Source: Streptomyces flaveolus (GTDB taxonomy: Bacteria; Actinomycetota; Actinomycetes; Streptomycetales; Streptomycetaceae). From it: 64,000 nucleotides of DNA. The position numbers and the translations under genes were made by a program. This document shows positions 29,955-37,587 of the stretch, one piece after another (within the stretch, counting starts at the first letter, position 1; every line of letters starts with the position of its first letter). The notes under the pieces are model-generated. The model had not been told where the DNA came from, searched no databases, and saw only the letters and a program-made list of their open reading frames with translations. The stretch spans positions 231,759 to 295,758 of the forward strand of contig NZ_JNWV01000010.1 of NCBI RefSeq assembly GCF_000716535.1. The letters run 5' to 3'.

Positions 29955-31915
29955 GGGGTCAGCTCCACCTTCGGCACCGGCGGTGTCGGGTTCAGCCCGA
30001 ACACCTGGGCGTACAGGGACAGTTCGGCCTCCAGGGCGCGGACCATGGTGTCGGCCCGCCGGAACCCGTGTCCCTCACCCGCGAAGGCGAGGTAGGCGTG
30101 CGGCACGCCCCGGCCCGCGATCCGGGCGAGGAAGCGTTCGCTCTGGGCGGGCGGGCAGATGACGTCGTCCAGGCCCTGGAGCAGCAGGAACGGCGCGGTG
30201 AGCCGGTCGGCGTGGGTGGTCGGCGAGCGTTCGGCGTACCGGTCGGGCACCTCGCCGCGCGGGCCGATCAGCGACTCCAGGTAGCGGGACTCGAAGTCGT
30301 GGGTGTCGCCGGGACCCCAGGTGGCGAGGTCGAGCACCGGATAGATGACGGTGCCGCAGGCGTAGACGTCGGTCGTGGTCAGGGAGGCGGCGGTGGTCCA
30401 GCCGCCGGCGCTGCCGCCCCGGATGGCCAGCCGGGCGGGGTCGGCGGTGCCCTCGTCGGCGAGGGCGCGGGCGACGGCCGCGCAGTCCTCGACGTCGACC
30501 ACGCCCCAGTGTCCGCGCAGCCGCTCCCGGTAGGCCCGGCCGTAGCCGGTGGAGCCGCCGTAGTTCACCTCGGCGACCCCGATGCCCCGCGAGGTGAAGT
30601 AGGCGATCGCCAGGTCCAGCACGAGCGGCACGCGGCTGGTGGGCCCGCCGTGCGCCCAGATGACGTAGGGCGGCAGCTCGCCGTCGGGCGCAATGCGGGC
30701 CGGGTGGTGCGGCGGGTAGACGTGGGCGTGCACCTCACGGCCGTCGGGGCCGGTGAAGGTGCGCAGCCGTGGCTCCGGGTAGTAGGCCGGGTCGACGGGG
30801 TCACGGTGCCGGGAGCCGATCACGCGGGCGCGGCCGGTGGCGGTGTCCAGCTCGACCACTTCGTAGGCGGTGCGGGGGCCCGCGGCGACCGTGACGACGC
30901 GTGCGCCGTGGGTGGCGAGGGCGGCGGCGCACTCCGTCCACGGTCCGACGGCGTCCACGATCTCGCCGGACCCCGGGTCCAGTATCCCGAGCGCGGTGGG
31001 CCCGCGACCGTGGACGACGGCCAGGAGACCGCTGTCCAGGGGCGCGAACCAGCGCAGCCCGAGCTGCCACAGCGGCCCGCCGAACTCCTCCTCGCGCGGG
31101 CACAGGGGGGTGCCGTCGCGGTAGAGGTTCCACCAGCCGCCGCGGTCGCTCGCATACAGCAGGCCGCCGTCAGCCGACCACTCGACCTGGGCGACGGCCT
31201 CCTCCGGGCCGCCGGCCACCGTCCGCGCGTCCTTCAGCAGGCCGTCCTCCGTCACGTCGGCGACCAGCAGCTCCGTCCCGTCCCACGGCATCCGCGGGTG
31301 GTCCCAGGCCAGCCAGGCGGCCCGCCGGCCGTCCGGGGAGACCCGGGCGCCGGTGACGAACCGGTGCCGGGGCTCGGTCAGCTCACGGACGGCGGCGCGG
31401 TCGTCGGCGGCCGAGCCGTCCAGCGGTACGGCGGCCTGCACCCGCCGGATGTCGTCGGGGCCGTCCCCGGTGCACTCCTCCAGCACGCACCACACCTCAC
31501 CGCGGGCGAGGTCCAGCCGGGGCTCCGCCCAGCGCAGGCCGCCGCCCACCGGGGAGACCGGGGTGAGCGGGGTGGGCTCGCCGCCGGGCTCGTACCGGTA
31601 AAGCCGCTGGTCGGCGAAGTGCACGAAGACGATCAGCGGCCGGCCGTCGTGGACCTCCCCGGTCCAGGGCCGGCCGCCGTACTCGATGACCCGGCTGCGC
31701 ACGTTCCACGGCGGGGGCAGCATCGACTCCTCGCCCCCGTCGGTCCGCCGCACCAGGGCGCGCCGGCCGCCCTCGGCCGGCCGGGGCTCGGTCCACCAGA
31801 CCTCGTCCCCGACGAAACCCACCCACTCCGGCCGCCCGTCGTGCGCGGCGGCGAGGGCCGCGTCGATCGGCGAGGGCCACGATCCGTACGGTGCGCTCCG
31901 CATCCGCTCCCCCAT
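29951..31915 (-). CDS. S9 family peptidase (prolyl oligopeptidase-like)
   Basis: 654-aa soluble S9 peptidase: N-terminal beta-propeller (~20-380; WAEPRLDLARGEVWCVLEE, VSPDGRRAAWLAWDHP) and C-terminal alpha/beta hydrolase with nucleophile motif IRGGSAGGWTTA (~Ser506), Asp in LLLQGLDDVICPP and His in FAGEGHGFRR. Acyl-aminoacyl or dipeptidyl peptidase activity is likely. No signal peptide. Start: ATG 31915, 3 nt after the M20 stop, or ATG 31903 (MRSAPYG), which has GGGGGAG immediately upstream; not decided. Middle gene of the peptidase operon. Confidence 0.85.
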   Translation of the reverse strand: MGERMRSAPYGSWPSPIDAALAAAHDGRPEWVGFVGDEVWWTEPRPAEGGRRALVRRTDGGEESMLPPPWNVRSRVIEYGGRPWTGEVHDGRPLIVFVHFADQRLYRYEPGGEPTPLTPVSPVGGGLRWAEPRLDLARGEVWCVLEECTGDGPDDIRRVQAAVPLDGSAADDRAAVRELTEPRHRFVTGARVSPDGRRAAWLAWDHPRMPWDGTELLVADVTEDGLLKDARTVAGGPEEAVAQVEWSADGGLLYASDRGGWWNLYRDGTPLCPREEEFGGPLWQLGLRWFAPLDSGLLAVVHGRGPTALGILDPGSGEIVDAVGPWTECAAALATHGARVVTVAAGPRTAYEVVELDTATGRARVIGSRHRDPVDPAYYPEPRLRTFTGPDGREVHAHVYPPHHPARIAPDGELPPYVIWAHGGPTSRVPLVLDLAIAYFTSRGIGVAEVNYGGSTGYGRAYRERLRGHWGVVDVEDCAAVARALADEGTADPARLAIRGGSAGGWTTAASLTTTDVYACGTVIYPVLDLATWGPGDTHDFESRYLESLIGPRGEVPDRYAERSPTTHADRLTAPFLLLQGLDDVICPPAQSERFLARIAGRGVPHAYLAFAGEGHGFRRADTMVRALEAELSLYAQVFGLNPTPPVPKVELTP

Positions 31916-31918
31916 TCT

Positions 31919-33235
31919 CTAGGCCGTCCGCAGGAACCGGTCCAGGACACGGACCCCGAAGTGCAGCGCCTCCACGGGCACCCGCTCGTCCACTCCGTGG
32001 AACAGCGCCTGGTAGTCGAGGTCCACCGGCAGCTTCAGCGGTGCGAAGCCGTAGCCGGTGATGCCGAGCCGGGAGAACTGCTTGGCGTCCGTGCCGCCCG
32101 ACATGCAGTACGGCACCACGTGCCCGCCCGGCGCGAACGCCTCCACGGCGGCCCGCATCCTCGCGAACACCGGCGCGTCGACCGGTGCCTGGAGGGCCAC
32201 CTCGCGGTGTGCGAACTCCCAGTCGACGTCCGGTCCCGTCAGCTCGTCCAGCGTGGCGGTGAACTCCGCGTCCGCACCGGGCAGATAGCGCCCGTCCACG
32301 TGGGCGACCGCCTCGCCGGGAATGACGTTGAGCTTGTAACCGGCGTCCAGCATGGTCGGGTTGGCGCTGTTGCGGACGGTCGACTCGACCAGCTTGGCGG
32401 CCGGGCCGAGCTTCTCCAGCAGCCGGTCCACGTCGGTGAAGTCCGCGTCGATGCCGTACAGCGCGGCGAGTTCGGCGAGGGCGGCCCGTACGGTGGGCGT
32501 GAGCCGGAGCGGCCACTCGTGCTCGCCGATGCGGGTGACGGCGGCGGCGAGCCGGGTCACCGCGTTCTCCCTGTTCACCTTGGAGCCGTGTCCGGCCCGG
32601 CCGCGCGCGGTGAGCTTCAGCCAGGCGGTGCCCCGCTCCCCCGCGGCGATCGGGTAGATCTCCCGCCCGGACCCGTCGTGGAAGGTGAAGGCGCCCGACT
32701 CGCTGATGCCCTCCGTGCAGCCCTCGAAGAGTTCGGGGTGCCGGTCGGCGAGGAATCCGGAGCCGTCCTCGGCGCTGGCCTCCTCGTCGGCGGTGAACGC
32801 GAGGACGATGTCCCGGCGGGGCCGCACGCCCTGCCGGGCCCAGGACCGGACCACGGCCAGGATCATCGCGTCCATGTTCTTCATGTCGACGGCGCCCCGC
32901 CCCCACACCACGCCGTCCCGGACCTCGCCGGAGAACGGGTGCACGGTCCAGTCGGCGGCCTCGGCCGGCACCACGTCGAGGTGCCCGTGCACCAGCAGCG
33001 CGTCGGCGGACGCGTCGGTGCCCTCGATCCGGGCCACCACGTTGGTGCGGCCCGGTGTGCGCTCCAGCAGCAGGGGGTCCAGACCCGCCCCCGCCAGCCG
33101 TTCGGCCGCGTACTCGGCGGCGGGCCGCTCCCGGCAGTCCCCGCCGCCCCGGTTGGTGGTGTCGATGCGGATCAGGCCGGAGGTGAACTCCACGACCTCG
33201 GCCAGGGCCAGTTCGTCGGCCTGCTGGTCAGCCAT
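31919..33235 (-). CDS. M20/M25/M40 family zinc peptidase
   Basis: 438-aa di-zinc peptidase of the ArgE/DapE/CPG2 family. Metal ligands: LLVHGHLDVVP (His, Asp), GRGAVDMKNM (Asp), TADEEASAEDGSG (Glu-Glu), SESGAF and the C-terminal MSGGTDAKQF with FHGVDERVP (His). Dimerisation domain between ~185 and 310 with GRAGHGSKV. It hydrolyses peptide or amide bonds of small peptides. Start ATG 33235 has GGAGGAG 5 nt upstream and overlaps the M55 stop by 8 nt. Confidence 0.88.
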   Translation of the reverse strand: MADQQADELALAEVVEFTSGLIRIDTTNRGGGDCRERPAAEYAAERLAGAGLDPLLLERTPGRTNVVARIEGTDASADALLVHGHLDVVPAEAADWTVHPFSGEVRDGVVWGRGAVDMKNMDAMILAVVRSWARQGVRPRRDIVLAFTADEEASAEDGSGFLADRHPELFEGCTEGISESGAFTFHDGSGREIYPIAAGERGTAWLKLTARGRAGHGSKVNRENAVTRLAAAVTRIGEHEWPLRLTPTVRAALAELAALYGIDADFTDVDRLLEKLGPAAKLVESTVRNSANPTMLDAGYKLNVIPGEAVAHVDGRYLPGADAEFTATLDELTGPDVDWEFAHREVALQAPVDAPVFARMRAAVEAFAPGGHVVPYCMSGGTDAKQFSRLGITGYGFAPLKLPVDLDYQALFHGVDERVPVEALHFGVRVLDRFLRTA

Positions 33236-34061
33236 ACTGCTCCTCCACGGCGGCAGAGACGATCGTGGTGACCGCCTTGAACGTCCTGATCCCCTCGTAC
33301 ATCGTGGCGCTGGTGTACGCCACCTTCCGCTCCCCGGTCCGCGCCACGCCGGGCACGACGGTCGCGGCCATCGCGAGGTGCTCGGCGTCGAACTCGACGG
33401 CGACCGTGAACGGCCCTGCCTCGACCGGTGCGTGACGGACCGCGAGCTGTGCGGCCTCCTTGGCCGCCGCGCGGATGTCGGCCGCGGTCCGGGCCGGGGT
33501 CCGGCACACGGCCGCGTACCGCGACACATGGTCCTTGACGGCGACCTTCAGGGCCTCGGGCGCGTAGCCGAGGGCGTCCTCGCAGGCCACGTCGTCGCCG
33601 GTGACGAGGACGACGGGGACGCCGTACTCGGCGACGACGTGCGCGTTGAGCAGACCCTCGCTGGCGCGGACGTCGTTCAGCCACACCCCGGTGATCTGGT
33701 TGGCCAGATAGGTGTGGGCCAGGACGCCCTCCATGCCGGCGCCCGCGTGGTAGCCGACGAACGCGATGCCGTCGACGTCACCGTGCTGGACGCCCTCCAC
33801 CATGGACAGCGCCTTGTGCCGGCCGGTGAGCATCTCGACGCGCTCGTCGAGACGCTCCAGGAGGAGGTTGCGCATGGTCCAGTGGGCCTCGTTGACGAGC
33901 ACCTGGTCGGCGCCGCCGTCGAAGAAGCCCTCCACGGCGGCGTTCACGTCCGAGGTGAACATCGACCGGCACCGCTCCCACTGCGGCGTCCCCGGCAGCA
34001 CGTCGGCAGGCCAGGTGACGCCCGTGGCACCCTCCATGTCGGCACTGATGAGGATCTTCAT
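33228..34061 (-). CDS. M55 D-aminopeptidase (DppA-like)
   Basis: 277-aa M55 metallopeptidase. Metal and catalytic residues: ISADMEGATGV (Asp8, Glu10), VNEAHWTMRN (~57-66), FVGYHAGAGMEGVLAHT with His ~104 and ~115, and VVLVTGDDVACEDA with Glu ~162. Known DppA is a self-compartmentalising D-aminopeptidase active on D-Ala-D-Ala. First gene of the four-peptidase operon. Start ATG 34061; a -10-like TAACGT lies 8 nt upstream, so probably leaderless. Confidence 0.88.
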   Translation of the reverse strand: MKILISADMEGATGVTWPADVLPGTPQWERCRSMFTSDVNAAVEGFFDGGADQVLVNEAHWTMRNLLLERLDERVEMLTGRHKALSMVEGVQHGDVDGIAFVGYHAGAGMEGVLAHTYLANQITGVWLNDVRASEGLLNAHVVAEYGVPVVLVTGDDVACEDALGYAPEALKVAVKDHVSRYAAVCRTPARTAADIRAAAKEAAQLAVRHAPVEAGPFTVAVEFDAEHLAMAATVVPGVARTGERKVAYTSATMYEGIRTFKAVTTIVSAAVEEQYG

Positions 34062-34069
34062 GGACCGTC

Positions 34070-34075
34070 ACGTTA
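34070..34075 (-). promoter_or_regulatory. -10 element TAACGT of the peptidase operon
   Basis: Minus strand TAACGT, 8 nt before ATG 34061, no Shine-Dalgarno; consistent with a leaderless or near-leaderless transcript. Confidence 0.4.
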
Positions 34076-34131
34076 CGCGCCGAGCGGCGGACAGGCTACG
34101 ACCTCGCCCGAGGAAGCGATCTCGGGTCCGG

Positions 34132-34851
34132 TCAGGCCTTGGCGAGGACGAACCAGCGGGCCGGCAGGTCGATGCGGGTGCCGTCCCGGAGGTGCTCGGT
34201 CTGCGGCAGCGTCGTCTCGCCGTCGGCCAGGACGGCGAGCCCGGCCTTGGCGAGCAGCCGCGGGATCTCCTCGTCGGGGGCGTCGGCGGGCTTGAGGCCG
34301 TGGTGGAAGACGCGCTGGAGCTTGGGCCCCGGGCCGCCCGGCTCGGACGCCGCCCGCTGGAGGACGTCGCGGGAGCCGGAGGTCAGCTCGACCACGAAGG
34401 CGCGGCCCTCGGTGCCGATGAGTTCGGCGACGGCGGCGGCCACCGCGGGACGCGCGGCCGGTTCGCTCTGGTGGATGACGGCCCGCATGTAGACGTGGCT
34501 GTCGCCGAGCCTGTGGTGCAGGGCGCGGACGGCGTCGGTGTCGGTGAGGTCGAGCTGCTGGAACTCGACGGGGGCGCCGTTCGCGGCGCGGCGGGCGTGC
34601 TCGACGGCGGCGTGCGAGAGGTCGACGCCGACGGCGCGGGCGAAGCGGGTGGCCAGGTAGCGGGTCTGGGTGCCGTTGCCGCAGCCGAGGTCGACGATCG
34701 TCCGGCCGGTGTCGGCGTGGGGCAGGAGCAGTTCGCTGTGCGGTGCCGCGCTCAGTGAGGGGTCGGCGTCCCATATCGCCTCGCCCCGGGCGTCGGAGGT
34801 CCCGCGCCAGTAACTCTCCCACGCGTTGCGGTAGTTCTCCGAGACGTTCAT
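34132..34851 (-). CDS. Class I SAM-dependent methyltransferase
   Basis: 239-aa methyltransferase. Motif I TIVDLGCGNGTQTRYLATRF (~50-69), acidic loop AVGVDLSHAAVEHARRA (~71-87), motif post-I FQQLDLTDTDAVRAL, and a C-terminal lid. The sequence around HVYMRAVIHQSEPAARP is reminiscent of the arsenite/thiopurine-like or SAM-MTase 12/25 clan, but the substrate is unknown. Start ATG 34851 with GGGGAG 5 nt upstream and a good vegetative promoter (34883-34911). Confidence 0.78.
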   Translation of the reverse strand: MNVSENYRNAWESYWRGTSDARGEAIWDADPSLSAAPHSELLLPHADTGRTIVDLGCGNGTQTRYLATRFARAVGVDLSHAAVEHARRAANGAPVEFQQLDLTDTDAVRALHHRLGDSHVYMRAVIHQSEPAARPAVAAAVAELIGTEGRAFVVELTSGSRDVLQRAASEPGGPGPKLQRVFHHGLKPADAPDEEIPRLLAKAGLAVLADGETTLPQTEHLRDGTRIDLPARWFVLAKA

Positions 34852-34882
34852 GCGATCTCCCCACGGGTCGGTTCCGTGATCG

Positions 34883-34911
34883 GAATATCGCGGGGACCGG
34901 CGGCGGGGCAA
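34883..34911 (-). promoter_or_regulatory. Vegetative-type promoter of the methyltransferase gene
   Basis: Minus strand TTGCCC (complement of 34906-34911), 17-nt spacer, ATATTC (complement of 34883-34888). The AT-rich -10 stands out in this GC-rich DNA. Confidence 0.5.
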
Positions 34912-34961
34912 GGGCCGGGTGGCCACCTTTCACGAGATATACGGCCCCCGGTCGCTCCGGG

Positions 34962-34982
34962 CGGCGCGCGGTCCACGCGCCG
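34962..34982 (-). terminator. Stem-loop after the SpoIIE phosphatase gene
   Basis: CGGCGCG / CGCGCCG arms (34962-34968, 34976-34982), 7-nt loop, 8 nt downstream of the phosphatase stop; no U-tract. Confidence 0.45.
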
Positions 34983-34990
34983 CGCCTTCG

Positions 34991-37444
34991 TCAGTGGCCG
35001 GTGGTGACGGACTGCTCGAACCAGACGGTCTTGCGGTGTCCGCTGGCGCTGGCGCCCCACTCCCGGGCCAGCCGGCTGACCACGCGCAGGCCGCGGCCCG
35101 ACTCGTCGTAGGGGCCGGCGCTCACCATGGCGGGCAGGGCGGGTTCGTCGTCGGTGACCTCGAACAGCAGCGCGTCGGTGCGGACCACCCGCAGCCCGAT
35201 CCGGTCGCTCTCCGCGTGCCGGACGGCATTGGTGACGACCTCGCTGACCAGCAGTTCGGCCGTCTCCACGGCCTGCGGCAGGCCCCAGTCCAGGAGCCGT
35301 TCGCGGACCAGGCGGCGGGCCCGGGCCACCTCGCGCGGGTCGGCGTCGAGCCGCCACTCGGCGACGTGGTCGTCGGGGATGCCGTTGAGACGGGCCATGA
35401 GCAGGGCGACGTCGTCCTTGCGTCCGCCGCGGGTGTTCAGGGCGCGGATGATGGTGTCGCAGGCGTCGTCCATGGAGGCCGCGGGGTGGGCGGCGGACTC
35501 GCAGAGCGCGGCGAGGCCCTCGCCGATGTCGGAGCCGCGCACCTCGACCAGGCCGTCGGTGCACAGCACCAGCCGGTCGCCGGGCGCCACCTTGACCCGC
35601 GTGGCCTCGAAGGGGACGCCGCCGACGCCGATCGGTGCCCCGGTGGGCAGGTCGAGGAGTTCGCTGCTGCCGTCCTCGGCGCGGACCAGCACGGGCGGGA
35701 TGTGACCGGCGTTCGCGAGGGTCAGTTCGCCGCGGATCGGGTCGTACACGGCGTACAGGCAGGTGGCGAGGTAGGTGTCGCCGAGCCTGCGGGCCAGGTC
35801 GTCCAGGCTGCGCAGCAGTTGGGCGGGCGGGGTCTCCATCGCGGCCATGGTCTGCACGGCGGTGCGCAACTGGCCCATCATCGCCGCCGAGTTGAGCCCG
35901 TGACCCATGACGTCGCCGACCACCAGGGCGGTTCGGGAACCGGGCAGCTTGATGGTGTCGAACCAGTCGCCGCCGATCCGGCCGAGCCGGGTGCCGGGCA
36001 GGTAGCGGGTGGCGACGTCGCAGCCGGCCATCCTCGGGTTGACCTGCGGCAGCATGCTGTCCTGGAGGGTGTCGGCGACGTTCTCCTGGTAGGTGTACAT
36101 GCGGGCGTTGTCGAGCACCAGGCCCGCCCGGGCGGCGAGTTCGGCACCGGTGGTGCGGTCCATGTCGTCGAACTGCGGCCGGTCGGGGCGGCGCATCAGC
36201 ACCATGAAGCCGAGGACGACGTTGCGCGCCTTGAGCGGGACGATCAGCAGCGACCGGCCGCCGATGAGGGGCCGCAGGTCGCGCTTCTCGAACTCGCCCG
36301 AGATGCGCTCGGACAGCTCCTCGGTGACCCTCGGGATGAGCACCGGCTCGCCGGTGACCATGCACCGGTAGAACGGGGTGTGCTCGGGGAAGGCGAAGGC
36401 CTCGCCGACGGGCACGGTGTCGTCCCAGCGGCCCGGCTCGTCGTTGTGCTCCACCCAGACGCGGAACATCACGGTGCTGGCGTCCGGCGGGCCGTCCGGG
36501 AAGCCCTCGCCGGCCAGCACCGCGGCGCGCAGATGGGTGCCGGCGAAGTCCGCGAACCGGGGCACGGCGGCGCTGGTGACCTCGCGGATCGTCTCGCCGA
36601 GGTCCAGGGAGGAGCCGATGCCGGAGCTGACCTCGTTGAGGAACTCCAGCCGCTCGCGGACGGCGGCGTACTCCAGGTCCTGCTCGGCGCCGGCCGGGAC
36701 CACGGCCGCGGCCCGCTGCTGCGGTACCACGGCTTCTTCGGCGCGGCTGCGGCCCGGACGGCGGGGCACGCCCCAGTACGGGGTCACGGGCACCCGGTCG
36801 TACTGGCTGAACTCCAGCACCGGGTAGCCCAGTTCGAGGACCTGCGCGACGATGCGGGCGCTGAGTCCCGGGCCCATGTTGGGCAGGATCTCGGGCAGCC
36901 GCCGTTCGAGCTCGTCGGGGGCGGGCAGTTCGGTGTGGCGGGCGAAGCCGGGCGAGACGCGTTCGGCGGTCTCGTCGTCGTAGCCGCGTTCGTCGCGCAG
37001 CCGGCTGGCGTCGGCGGCGAGCACGAGCAGCCGGGCGGGGTCCGGGCCGACCAGCGGGTAGGCCCACCAGAGCACGTCGAGCCGCTCGCCGCCGGGCGCC
37101 TGCGGGGGCGGGCAGAGGCGGGCGCGGCCGGCCGTGGCGTAGCCGCTGTGCCCGCCGAGCGACGTCTCCAGGTCGGGGCCGGGTCCGTCGTACGCCTCGT
37201 ACGCGTCCGGCACCGCACCGTCCTGGAGGTCCTCCGGCAGGGCGCCGGAGACGGGCAGCAGGTCGGCGGCGGGCTGTCCGACGGCGTCCTCACGGCTCAC
37301 GCCGAACAGGCGCCGCGCGCCGGTGCTCCAGTGGGACACCAGCCCGGCCCGGTCGACGACGACCACGGCCAGCGGAATCCGGCCCGCGGCGGTTTCGCCG
37401 ATGCCGCGCCCGGGAGCTGTGTCCCGCTCGCTGCCACGGTCCAT
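34991..37444 (-). CDS. PAS-GAF-SpoIIE phosphatase with HATPase domain
   Basis: 817-aa cytoplasmic signalling protein. Order: PAS-like sensor (~20-130; VVVVDRAGLVSHWSTGARRL), a second linker/PAS-like region (~180-240), GAF (~265-420), PP2C/SpoIIE phosphatase (~440-665; GRIGGDWFDTIKL, VVGDVMGHGLNSAAMMGQLR, CTDGLVEVRGSDI) and a C-terminal anti-sigma-type HATPase_c (~690-810; ELLVSEVVTNAVRHAESD, DESGRGLRVVSRLA). Such proteins join an anti-anti-sigma phosphatase with a SpoIIAB/RsbW-type kinase, acting in partner-switching control of sigma factors. No partner is encoded nearby. Start ATG 37444. Confidence 0.85.
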   Translation of the reverse strand: MDRGSERDTAPGRGIGETAAGRIPLAVVVVDRAGLVSHWSTGARRLFGVSREDAVGQPAADLLPVSGALPEDLQDGAVPDAYEAYDGPGPDLETSLGGHSGYATAGRARLCPPPQAPGGERLDVLWWAYPLVGPDPARLLVLAADASRLRDERGYDDETAERVSPGFARHTELPAPDELERRLPEILPNMGPGLSARIVAQVLELGYPVLEFSQYDRVPVTPYWGVPRRPGRSRAEEAVVPQQRAAAVVPAGAEQDLEYAAVRERLEFLNEVSSGIGSSLDLGETIREVTSAAVPRFADFAGTHLRAAVLAGEGFPDGPPDASTVMFRVWVEHNDEPGRWDDTVPVGEAFAFPEHTPFYRCMVTGEPVLIPRVTEELSERISGEFEKRDLRPLIGGRSLLIVPLKARNVVLGFMVLMRRPDRPQFDDMDRTTGAELAARAGLVLDNARMYTYQENVADTLQDSMLPQVNPRMAGCDVATRYLPGTRLGRIGGDWFDTIKLPGSRTALVVGDVMGHGLNSAAMMGQLRTAVQTMAAMETPPAQLLRSLDDLARRLGDTYLATCLYAVYDPIRGELTLANAGHIPPVLVRAEDGSSELLDLPTGAPIGVGGVPFEATRVKVAPGDRLVLCTDGLVEVRGSDIGEGLAALCESAAHPAASMDDACDTIIRALNTRGGRKDDVALLMARLNGIPDDHVAEWRLDADPREVARARRLVRERLLDWGLPQAVETAELLVSEVVTNAVRHAESDRIGLRVVRTDALLFEVTDDEPALPAMVSAGPYDESGRGLRVVSRLAREWGASASGHRKTVWFEQSVTTGH

Positions 37445-37587
37445 GGCCCAGGCCCTCTCTCCCCACGGCTGTCCGCAAACGATCTGTGCCGCCCGCCACT
37501 ACGGTAAGACGACCGCCGGTCGCGATGTGTGGCAATCCTGGAATTGGTTTCACCGGATCGCGCCGGCGCGGCGAGCGGGCGCCCCGC

